A stretch of DNA of 64,000 bases from JANMDN01 sp031376285 (GTDB lineage: Bacteria; Actinomycetota; Thermoleophilia; Miltoncostaeales; Miltoncostaeaceae). The position numbers and the translations under genes were made by a program. The notes under the pieces are model-generated. The model had not been told where the DNA came from and did not search any database. It saw only the letters and a program-made list of their open reading frames with translations. Within the stretch, counting starts at the first letter, position 1, and each line of letters opens with the position of its first letter. Positions 15,319-22,065 of the stretch are shown piece after piece. The stretch spans positions 6,110-70,109 of the forward strand of contig JANMDN010000044.1 in the NCBI GenBank assembly GCA_031376285.1. Reading direction: 5' to 3'.

Positions 15319-16400
15319 CAGACCGGGAGCGGCTCGCCGGCCAGCGCGAGCGCTTCCCACTGCCGGTACTCGGGTGTGTAGTACACGAGCCGAATTTTCT
15401 TGAACTCGTGGGTCGAGTAGAGGGTCGCGTGCTCGTCGGCGCCGGCAAGGCCAACCTCGTCGGCGATCGCGCGGATGGTCTCCTCGCAGAGTTCCATCGA
15501 GCGCGCGTGGACCATCGTGAAGAGCGTGTACGGCCAGTCCTCATAGGTCGGTCGCAGGTAGCAATGCGAGACGGCACGGAAGGCCGCCATCCTCGGGCCC
15601 ATCTCCTCGACCTGGTCGTGTGGGACCTTCCAGACGGCCATGCCGTTTGCCCCGAAGCCCGCCTTGCGGTGGTTGAGGACTGCCGCAAAACGACGCATGT
15701 AGGTGCGGTCGACAAAGACCTGGGCCTGGGCGAGCAACTCGTCAACATCGACGCCGGCCTCGACTGCCCAGGTATCAAACGGTGTCGATGTGACCGGAAG
15801 GTCGCGCTGCAAGATGACGATCGCACGCTTGTCGGCCTCGGTCGGGAGGACGCCATCGCCCCGTTGCGGTGGGGCCTTCTGCTCGGTCTTCTCGGCGACG
15901 TCTTTGGTACCGGTCATGTCGAGCTGGACATTGATCTTGAAGAGCTTCAGCGTCGGCATCAGGCGAGTGGAATCGGCGTTTGTCGCGTGGGCGAGCCGGT
16001 CGACGGTCTCCTCGATCCCAAGCTCGGACTCGGGTTCGCACGCAAGTGTGTACCACAGGTTGTAGCGGTGGGTGCGCCGGTAGTTGTGGCTCACACCGGG
16101 GTGCCCACCGATGATCGACGCTGCCTCGAAGAGGCGGTCATCGGGGTATGCCGCGGCGACAAGGGTGCTCGTATAGCCGAGCGCTCGCGTGTCGAAGATC
16201 GCCGAGATCTGGCGGATGATCTCCGCATCCTTGAGGCGCTGAATCCGTGAAAGGACCTCAGCCTCGGCCATGCCGATGCGCTCGCCGATCTCCGCAAAGG
16301 GCTCGCGAACAAAACGAAGGCCCGACTGAAGCGCGTTCAGGAGCGTCTGGTCGGTCTCGTCGGGTTTGTAGTGAACGCGCGTGCGAGCGGTAGTAGCCAC
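15315..16400 (-). CDS. Fused siroheme decarboxylase (AhbA/AhbB-like, two Lrp/AsnC-type units)
   Basis: The 361 aa protein has two homologous Lrp/AsnC-like units. Unit 1 (about 10-150) has a winged-helix part (LLNALQSGLRFVREPFAEIG) and a RAM-like part with HNYRRTHRYNLWYTL. Unit 2 (about 195-345) starts with VILQRDLPVTSTPFDTWA and has SHCYLRPTYEDWPYTLFTMVHAR. AhbA/AhbB (NirD/L/G/H relatives) remove two carboxylates from siroheme to make 12,18-didecarboxysiroheme, a heme or heme d1 precursor. Usually the units are separate proteins; here they are one chain. Its place between hemB and hemL supports a heme role. Confidence 0.85.
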   Translation of the reverse strand: MATTARTRVHYKPDETDQTLLNALQSGLRFVREPFAEIGERIGMAEAEVLSRIQRLKDAEIIRQISAIFDTRALGYTSTLVAAAYPDDRLFEAASIIGGHPGVSHNYRRTHRYNLWYTLACEPESELGIEETVDRLAHATNADSTRLMPTLKLFKINVQLDMTGTKDVAEKTEQKAPPQRGDGVLPTEADKRAIVILQRDLPVTSTPFDTWAVEAGVDVDELLAQAQVFVDRTYMRRFAAVLNHRKAGFGANGMAVWKVPHDQVEEMGPRMAAFRAVSHCYLRPTYEDWPYTLFTMVHARSMELCEETIRAIADEVGLAGADEHATLYSTHEFKKIRLVYYTPEYRQWEALALAGEPLPVW

Positions 16401-16411
16401 AGGTCTCCCGA

Positions 16412-17422
16412 TCAGTTTTCGCTCAGCCAGCGTGCTGCGGCCTCGGCGTGGTAGGTGATCACGAGGTCCGCGCCGGCGCGCCGAATCGCCGTCAACGTCT
16501 CAAGGGCCGCCGCGCGTTCATCGAGCCAGCCTCGCTCGGCCGCGGCTTTGAGCATCGCGTACTCGCCACTCACGTGGTACGCGACGAGCGGCAGCTCCGT
16601 CGTTTCTCGAACGCGAGCGATGACATCCAGGTAGGTCGCCGCGGGCTTCACCATCACCATGTCGGCACCTTCCGCGATGTCGAGACGCACCTCGCGAACG
16701 GCTTCGCGGACGTTTGCCGGGTCCATTTGGTAGCCGCGGCGGTCACCAAAGCCCGGGGCGGATCCCGCCGCCTGGCGAAATGGCCCGTAGAAGGCCGAGG
16801 AGTACTTCGCCGCATAGGAGAGAATCGAGACGCCCTCATGGCCCTCGGCGTCGAGCGCGGAACGAATCGCACCCACCCGGCCGTCCATCATGTCGCTCGG
16901 CGCGACGATGTCGGCTCCGGCGGCCGCGTGGCTGAGCGCCGTCCTCGCGATAACGTCAAGCGACGGGTCGTTCTGGACTTCGCCGTCTTCGACGATGCCG
17001 CAGTGGCCGTGATCGGTGTAGGCGCAGAGACACACGTCGGTGACGACGACCATCTCCGGGACGGCCGCTTTGATCGCCACGACGGCTTCCTGGGCGGAGC
17101 CATTGACATCGTAGGCCGAGGTCGCCGCGCCATCTTTGTGATCTGAGATTCCAAAGATCAGGACCGCCGGCACGCCTGCTTCGAAGGCCCGTCGGGCGGT
17201 GCGCGCAAGGAGGTCGGGGCTCTGGCGCGAGTGGCCAGGAAGGGCGTCGATCGGCTGCTCGCGGTCATGGCCGGAGATCGCAAAGAGCGGGAGGATGAAC
17301 TGGTCGGCGCTCAGACGTGTCTCGCGAACCATCCGGCGGAGCGTCTCCGAGCGGCGCAGGCGCCGAGGGCGGGCAACCGGGTAAACGGCGCCGAGGGCGT
17401 CGGTTGGAGCGCTGCGCTTCAC
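16412..17422 (-). CDS. hemB: Porphobilinogen synthase (5-aminolevulinate dehydratase)
   Basis: The 336 aa enzyme condenses two 5-aminolevulinates to porphobilinogen. Active-site lysines are K206 (SYAAKYSSAFYGPF) and K259 (MVMVKPA). The zinc-binding triad C131, C133 and C141 (DVCLCAYTDHGHCG) marks the Zn-dependent class. Length and motifs are standard. It is first in the operon hemB-ahbAB-hemL-HepS-like-ubiD and is transcribed divergently from a SDR-like gene, with about 47 bases between starts. Confidence 0.95.
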   Translation of the reverse strand: MKRSAPTDALGAVYPVARPRRLRRSETLRRMVRETRLSADQFILPLFAISGHDREQPIDALPGHSRQSPDLLARTARRAFEAGVPAVLIFGISDHKDGAATSAYDVNGSAQEAVVAIKAAVPEMVVVTDVCLCAYTDHGHCGIVEDGEVQNDPSLDVIARTALSHAAAGADIVAPSDMMDGRVGAIRSALDAEGHEGVSILSYAAKYSSAFYGPFRQAAGSAPGFGDRRGYQMDPANVREAVREVRLDIAEGADMVMVKPAATYLDVIARVRETTELPLVAYHVSGEYAMLKAAAERGWLDERAAALETLTAIRRAGADLVITYHAEAAARWLSEN

Positions 17423-17469
17423 GATTCGAGTCTACCCCCCTCCCTTCGGACGATGGCATCATCCTCCGC

Positions 17470-18183
17470 GTGGAACGTCCTCGATCTGCGGTCATCTTTG
17501 GCGCACGAAACGTCGGCCGCGCGGTCGCCATTGGCCTCCATCACGAGGGATGGCGGGTGCTCGCGCTGGCTCGGAGCGTCGAGACCCTGAGCGGGCTGCC
17601 GGCGGGGGTTGCGAGGGAGGTTGTCGATGCCGGAGACCCTCGGCAGGTCGACGGCGTGTTCAACCTGGCCCGAGACGCCTTCGGCCAGATCGACCTGGTC
17701 GTCAACGCGATGACGTCCCCGCCGCGCGACCAACCGTTCGGTGGAGGCTCAGTCGTGGACGCGCCGCCCGAGCGGCTTGAGGAGTGGCTGCGCGCATGCC
17801 TGCCGCCAGCGTGGAACGTGCTCCAGGCATCGGCGCGCGTCCTGGGCGCCCAAGGCCACGGAACCATCGTGCAGATCGCTGGGCCGTCGACGCGCCGCGT
17901 GGGTCCGCAGCGCGGCGCGTGGGGTGCGGCCCAGATGGCGCTTCGCGGTGTGGTCGAGGCACTCGTGCAGGAGATGCGCCCGCTCGGTATTCACGTCGCG
18001 CTTCTCGTCGCCGACGGCGAGATCGTGACCGACCGCTACGAATCAACCGGCAGGCCTCCGCTGAGCGCGCTCGAACCTGGCGACATCGCCCACGCCGTGA
18101 GCTTTCTCGCCGGGCAGACCCAAACCGCCTGGACGCACCAGGTCGTCCTTACGCCCCGCGGCCGAGAGTGGGTGCCCGCTTGA
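17470..18183 (+). CDS. Short-chain dehydrogenase/reductase-like protein without the catalytic Tyr/Lys
   Basis: The 237 aa Rossmann-fold protein has a nucleotide loop FGARNVGRAVA in place of TGxxxGIG and a VNAM segment in place of NNAG. At the active site, family members read YxxxK, but here the aligned block is RGAWGAAQMAL. Tyr is replaced by Trp and Lys by Gln, so ordinary SDR catalysis is unlikely. The GTG at 17470 is the first start that makes a sensible N-terminus; the frame is open upstream to 17317. It is divergent from hemB, and its stop overlaps a TTG of the downstream debris. Confidence 0.7.
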   Translation: MERPRSAVIFGARNVGRAVAIGLHHEGWRVLALARSVETLSGLPAGVAREVVDAGDPRQVDGVFNLARDAFGQIDLVVNAMTSPPRDQPFGGGSVVDAPPERLEEWLRACLPPAWNVLQASARVLGAQGHGTIVQIAGPSTRRVGPQRGAWGAAQMALRGVVEALVQEMRPLGIHVALLVADGEIVTDRYESTGRPPLSALEPGDIAHAVSFLAGQTQTAWTHQVVLTPRGREWVPA

Positions 18184-18436
18184 CCGCCGAATCGACCCTG
18201 ACGACGCGTCTTGGCGAGCTGCTTGCGCGGCCGCTGGCGACGCGACCCGCGCGCACTGGACCGGGTACTTGGACGGGACCGCGGCCTTTCGCGGCGGTTC
18301 GCTGGCCGGTGTTCGGGCGGCAGTTCGGGCGCTTTGGCGCGAACAGCATCTCGGCGACCGCCCCACCGATGACCTGCTGCTCCTGGTCGGGGCGGGAATG
18401 AAGATGCGACGACGGTGGCCTGTCCGAGCGTCGTGA
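18182..18436 (+). pseudogene. Possible N-terminal remnant of an AlkD-like DNA alkylation repair protein
   Basis: One frame reads DDASWRAACAAAGDATRAHW, TGYLDGTAAFRGGSLAGVRA, then AVRALWREQHLGDRPTDDLL with the codon-position GC typical of genes here. The block FRG...VRAAVRALWRE is reminiscent of the N-terminus of AlkD/HEAT-type alkylation repair proteins. There is no ATG, GTG or TTG in this frame, and the frame ends after about 85 codons where AlkD would continue. A competing frame starts at TTG 18180 (TTGA overlap with the SDR-like gene) but encodes a less natural sequence. I read it as decayed coding DNA. Confidence 0.3.
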
Positions 18437-18511
18437 GCGAAACGTGCAACCGAAGCCTGCTCGCCTATCGTTCACGTTTGGCACGCACACACGGCCGTCC
18501 TCACACTCGTA

Positions 18512-18976
18512 TCAATGCCCGACCGATACCTGTACGGAGCACTTGAACGCCTGGGCGCTGCTCCCTCCGTTACCACACTTCCCCTTGATCGTGGTGCCTG
18601 TGCTGGAGTACACCTGAACGGCAAAGGTGTCGAAACCACTTCCAGCATTCCAGGGACCTAACGAGGGTCCGCTGGGAGCGGGCCAAGCCCAGGCCTTCTT
18701 CAACAGGTACGGAACGGCGGTGTTGACGATGCGCACAGAGTTTGCGTTGTGGAACGCCCCCCAGGAACTCACCCAGCCGGAGCCCCCGGTGATGCCCGCG
18801 GCGCAAGAAGTGTTGGCATAGAAGCAGTTCGTCGAGATTGGAGCGTGCGTCCCAAGAGCGCTGGATGTCGTCGCGAGCGCGGCGACTGCCGTGAGTCCTG
18901 CGAAGACGAGGGAGCGACGGACGCTCCGCGACTCGGAACCGATCGCGGATATCGAGACTGTCATCCTTACCCCCAT
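18512..18976 (-). CDS. Secreted hypothetical protein
   Basis: This 154 aa protein has a signal peptide (about 15-42, RRSLVFAGLTAVAALATTSSALG) followed by a Gly/Ser/Trp-rich mature part. The mature part has four cysteines (NCFYANTSC, GKCGNG, FKCS) that could form two disulfides. The start is either ATG 18976 or ATG 18964; the GGGGGTAAGG between them could serve the second. A coding-like fragment ends 2 bases upstream, so the two may once have formed an operon. I do not recognise the family. Confidence 0.6.
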   Translation of the reverse strand: MGVRMTVSISAIGSESRSVRRSLVFAGLTAVAALATTSSALGTHAPISTNCFYANTSCAAGITGGSGWVSSWGAFHNANSVRIVNTAVPYLLKKAWAWPAPSGPSLGPWNAGSGFDTFAVQVYSSTGTTIKGKCGNGGSSAQAFKCSVQVSVGH

Positions 18977-18978
18977 TG

Positions 18979-19134
18979 CTAGTTGACATCCAATGTCACT
19001 GTTCCAGTTGCAGTCTTGACTGAGAACGACGGGCTGCCGACATCGAACTGTAGGGACGCGAGTCGACCAGTCACTGCCTGCGTTGTGCCGCCCTGTCGAA
19101 CTTCAACTGCACCAACAGGAAGAAGGGCCCAGAC
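18979..19134 (-). pseudogene. Coding-like fragment without a start codon
   Basis: The minus-strand frame between an in-frame TAG (ending at 19135) and the TAG at 18979 reads VWALLPVGAVEVRQGGTTQA, then LQFDVGSPSFSVKTATGTVTLDVN, a natural beta-rich sequence. It has no ATG, and the only GTG leaves about 31 residues. It ends 2 bases before the secreted protein at 18512-18976. It may be the 3' piece of a gene broken by a frameshift upstream. Family unknown. Confidence 0.25.
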
Positions 19135-19212
19135 CTACCTGACGCCACCACTAGGGGGCGCCGAGAAGAACGCCCGAACGATCAAGGACAGCTTTGGAGC
19201 CACAACCCATCA

Positions 19213-19485
19213 TCAACGGCTGACCCGCAACTGCGAGCGAATAGCAAACCCTGTCAGTCTCTCCAGCAGGCCGACATCCTTGGATGGCACCTCGTAGAGC
19301 CGGGCGCCGTCGACGGTTGCAATGAGAGTGCCGAGTTCTTGACCGCCGACAGGGGGTGCAGAGGGGCTTGACGTGCCTATGACGGCTGCATAGGCACCGA
19401 CGGCGATGCAACCCGCGCCAACGACACCTACAACGATAAATGCCACACGTTGGCGGTCTGATGCTGGCGAAATAGATCTGCGCAT
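19213..19485 (-). CDS. Small single-pass membrane hypothetical protein
   Basis: The 90 aa protein has a basic N-terminus (MRRSISPASDRQR), one transmembrane helix (about 14-36, VAFIVVGVVGAGCIAVGAYAAVI) and a 50-residue exterior tail with TLIATVDGARLYEVPSKDVG. The Ser/Pro linker after the helix fits an anchored protein. It precedes other minus-strand coding debris. No family is recognised; composition and the clean helix are the only support. Confidence 0.45.
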   Translation of the reverse strand: MRRSISPASDRQRVAFIVVGVVGAGCIAVGAYAAVIGTSSPSAPPVGGQELGTLIATVDGARLYEVPSKDVGLLERLTGFAIRSQLRVSR

Positions 19486-19733
19486 GTGGATCTCCCAGAT
19501 CGGATGGCGACGACGCTAGTCGGCCGACTGGTACGTGTCAATCGTGTGTCGTAGATGCCTGCGGATTGCATGGCGGCACCGAACACCAATCATAAATTCA
19601 CGAGAGTTACGGTAGTGCAAGCGCCAAGCCAGTTTCGGGCTCTGAATCGAGGCACGAATATGTGGGCTGCCAAGGACGCCGAATCGCGAAGTGTCGCAGC
19701 CAGCGGATCGCCCTCAGCAATTCGGAATCAACC

Positions 19734-20062
19734 ATGTCGGCTCCGGCGCGTGCGGAACTCGACTCACCGACGCTACTCCTGACCCTCACGGGCCCGATCG
19801 TCCTGGCGTCACCGTTGCCCTTTTCGAGGCACTATCGACCTCGGTCGGGGTTATCGACGTCGAGCAGGTCGTCGTCCGTGGCAACCTCACGCTCGCGCTG
19901 CTCGTCACGGCCGATGCGAACGGCCGGGAGGTCATCGCCATCGCCGGAGACGTCACCCGCATTGGTGCCCCGCTTCTTCCGGTCGCCGTGGCTCGCATTG
20001 CCGGTGCCCTCACCGGCGCCGCCACTCGGCGTGCCTACGACGCCCCGCATGCCGCGCAATGA
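19734..20062 (+). pseudogene. Frameshifted SerB-like ACT domain fragment
   Basis: Joining two frames gives MSAPARAELDSPTLLLTLTG, PDRPGVTVALFEALS, then VGVIDVEQVVVRGNLTLALL. This is the N-terminal ACT domain of actinobacterial SerB-type phosphoserine phosphatases. The break is at 19794-19795, where one base is missing from a CCN codon before GATCGTCCT. The protein stops about 110 codons in, without the second ACT or the HAD phosphatase domain. It is therefore both frameshifted and truncated, unless it is a stand-alone ACT protein with a sequencing error. The 3' end overlaps the convergent zinc-ribbon gene by 28 bases. Confidence 0.55.
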
Positions 20063-20970
20063 GCGGTGCCGACCCGACGCGGCGCGCCGCACGAGGCGCA
20101 CGCGCCGTTGACGGACCGTCCACATCCTTCGCAGTGGCTGCCGGTCTTGACCGGGTACCCACAGAACGGACACTCGTGTCTGCGTACGCGACGGATCGGC
20201 ACGCGTCGGGCGACCTGTCGCTGCAGGCCCATGAAGGTCAACAGGGTGATTGCGATGCCGACCAGCGAAAGCACGACCGGTCCCGTCTCGAGGGGATTGA
20301 CGTAGTCGGTTGTGTAGTCGCCGGCGAAGACAAGCGTGAGCAGAACGGCGGTGGCGATGGCGGCCCCGGCAAGCGGCACGAGGCGCGGGCGATGGCGACT
20401 GAACCGTCGCAGCATCCAAAACGACAGTCCGAGGAGGCTCAGGGCGAGCGCGAAGCGCGCCAGGAAGACCAGGAGGCGATGCCGATTGCTTCGAGCCTCG
20501 AAGTCGCTACTGATCGCGCGCTGCTCCGCCTCGATGCGCCGCGATGCCCGGTCGGCGGCTGGTTTGGTCGTCGCAGCCGCCTGCTGCGCCTCGGCTGCCT
20601 GTCGATTTGCCGCCGCAAAGGTGGACTGGGCACGACGGTAGCGCCGCTCCAGGTTCGGCGCCGGGCTCCCGGCGTCGAGCGAGGTCCGGTACTCCTCCCG
20701 CGAGAGTTCGAGGCCACGCCGCGCGCTACTCACCTGGGCCTGACGCGTCTCAAGTCGCCGCTGGGCGGCCTGCTGGGCAACGATCGCAGGGTCCGAGGTG
20801 AGGGCCGGAGGGAGTCCGAATGACGTCGTGGGGTAGGCCGGCCGGCCCACATTGTCGATCTTCGCGTAGACCCACAGGACCCCGATCGCCGCGAAGATCG
20901 CGAGTGCGGCAGCGAGATAGCGCTCGCCCCTCGTCGATGTCAGCTCGTCCGCACTGATTGGCGTGCTCAC
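20035..20970 (-). CDS. Membrane protein with coiled coil and C-terminal double zinc ribbon
   Basis: The 311 aa protein has a transmembrane helix near 18-36 and a long Ala/Arg/Gln-rich coiled coil (about 65-165, AAQRRLETRQAQVSSARRGL onwards). Two or three membrane helices follow at about 175-250. The C-terminal tail has two zinc ribbons: CPFCG...CEGCG and CASCG...CAACG. The GTG at 20970 is preceded by GAGGAG and overlaps the stop of the upstream XRE regulator (GTGA), so the two are coexpressed. The architecture suggests a membrane sensor or scaffold; no function is known to me. Confidence 0.75.
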   Translation of the reverse strand: MSTPISADELTSTRGERYLAAALAIFAAIGVLWVYAKIDNVGRPAYPTTSFGLPPALTSDPAIVAQQAAQRRLETRQAQVSSARRGLELSREEYRTSLDAGSPAPNLERRYRRAQSTFAAANRQAAEAQQAAATTKPAADRASRRIEAEQRAISSDFEARSNRHRLLVFLARFALALSLLGLSFWMLRRFSRHRPRLVPLAGAAIATAVLLTLVFAGDYTTDYVNPLETGPVVLSLVGIAITLLTFMGLQRQVARRVPIRRVRRHECPFCGYPVKTGSHCEGCGRSVNGACASCGAPRRVGTAHCAACGAS

Positions 20971-21299
20971 GTTTTGCTCCTCATGGTCCGTGGGGTGATC
21001 TCGACGCGCAGGTCGCAGTCGAGGGCGTTTGCGACGCGAAGCAGGGTGTCGATTCTCGGGGGACGCTCGCCGCGCTCGAAGCGGGCGATCGCAGGCTGGG
21101 TTGTCGCGCAGAGCTCGGCAAGCTCCGCCTGCGAAAGTCCGAGCTCGGTTCGGCGCAGAACGATCTGGTCGGCGATCGCCTTGAAGGTGGTCGCCGCGTC
21201 GACATCGGGGGACCCCTCGCTGAGTCGGTCGCGCAGACGCTGGAATGCTCCGTCGCGTCCCCACCTCCGCGAAGGGGTCACCGGATCGTCATCAGACAT
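20967..21299 (-). CDS. XRE-family helix-turn-helix regulator
   Basis: The 110 aa protein has a Cro/C1-type HTH at about 42-98 (IVLRRTELGLSQAELAELCA then QPAIARFERGERPPRIDTLL), like HigA/antitoxin-type regulators. The start is ATG 21299 or ATG 21308, and both lie inside a 40 bp palindrome. No ribosome-binding site precedes either, so the mRNA may be leaderless. The downstream gene is not a recognisable toxin but a coiled-coil zinc-ribbon membrane protein, translationally coupled to it. Autoregulation through the palindrome is a reasonable inference. Confidence 0.8.
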   Translation of the reverse strand: MSDDDPVTPSRRWGRDGAFQRLRDRLSEGSPDVDAATTFKAIADQIVLRRTELGLSQAELAELCATTQPAIARFERGERPPRIDTLLRVANALDCDLRVEITPRTMRSKT

Positions 21300-21336
21300 A
21301 CCAGACATGCGATATATGTATCGCAGGTTTGGTATG
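21297..21336. promoter_or_regulatory. 40 bp nested palindrome overlapping the XRE gene start (operator)
   Basis: Two pairs of inverted arms share one centre at 21316.5. The outer arms are CATACCA (21297-21303) and TGGTATG (21330-21336). The inner arms are TGCGATA (21308-21314) and TATCGCA (21319-21325). The AT-rich centre ATATATGTAT could hold a -10 element. The outer left arm includes the ATG at 21299. It sits between the XRE operon and the divergent aat gene, so a bound XRE dimer or tetramer could control both. Confidence 0.65.
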
Positions 21337-21480
21337 TTCGCAAGGGCCGAAGTCTCACCCGAACGACGGCGCCAGCCGGCACCGGCCACACCTGCACTAC
21401 GCTGACGGCCACGCGGGTCGTGGCGCCGGGACGTGCAGCGCCGGCGGGATGCGCGTCTGCCTCTCGATTGCCAAGGGCTT

Positions 21481-22065
21481 GTGAACTCAAACCGCCCGAT
21501 TGACCCCGAGGACATTCTTCACGCCGCGCTCGTCGGGGCGTTCCCGATGGACGACGAGCCCGCCGGGCCACTCCGATACTTCACCGCGAACCCGCGCGCG
21601 GTCCTCATCCCCGGTGAGCTGCGAGTACCACGCTCGGTGGCCCGCGCACTCGCGCGTCGAACCTTCGAGCTGAGGGTCGACACCGCCTTCGGCGCGGTCA
21701 TCGAGGCCTGCGCGGCCCCGCGCGGGGGCGGGGCTTGGCTGACGCCGCGGCTTGTCGAGGCCTATCTCGACCTCCACCGCCAGGGCGTCTGTCACAGCTT
21801 CGAAATCTGGAGCGAGGACCATCTCGCCGCCGGCCTCTTCGGGCTTCGGCTCGGCGCTTTTGCGAGCGGCGAGAGCATGTTCCACGCTGTCTCAAATGCC
21901 GGGAACGCCTTGATCGTCCGCACGAGCCGGGCCCTCGAAGCGCTCGGCGTCACGCTCCTCGACGTTCAGATGACGAGCCCTCACCTCGCACGGTTCGGCA
22001 CACGGGAGATCTCCCACCGCGACTACATCCGACGCCTCGAGGCGTCGCTCGGTCGCGATTGTTGA
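21481..22065 (+). CDS. aat: Leucyl/phenylalanyl-tRNA-protein transferase
   Basis: The 194 aa protein has VGAFPMDDE near the N-terminus, then GGGAWLTPRLVEAYLDLHRQG, HSFEIW, GLFGLRLGAFASGESMF and LLDVQMTSPHLARFGTREISHRDY. These are the ordered landmarks of Aat, which transfers Leu or Phe to N-terminal Arg/Lys of proteins for ClpS/ClpAP degradation. The GTG at 21481 gives the family length; the frame is open further upstream. The 3' end overlaps the convergent histidine kinase gene by 43 bases. Confidence 0.92.
   Translation: MNSNRPIDPEDILHAALVGAFPMDDEPAGPLRYFTANPRAVLIPGELRVPRSVARALARRTFELRVDTAFGAVIEACAAPRGGGAWLTPRLVEAYLDLHRQGVCHSFEIWSEDHLAAGLFGLRLGAFASGESMFHAVSNAGNALIVRTSRALEALGVTLLDVQMTSPHLARFGTREISHRDYIRRLEASLGRDC

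Noticed and set aside
18983..19297. 104-codon plus-strand open frame
   Set aside because: It opposes minus-strand coding-like fragments, and its translation has no structure or codon bias expected for this genome.
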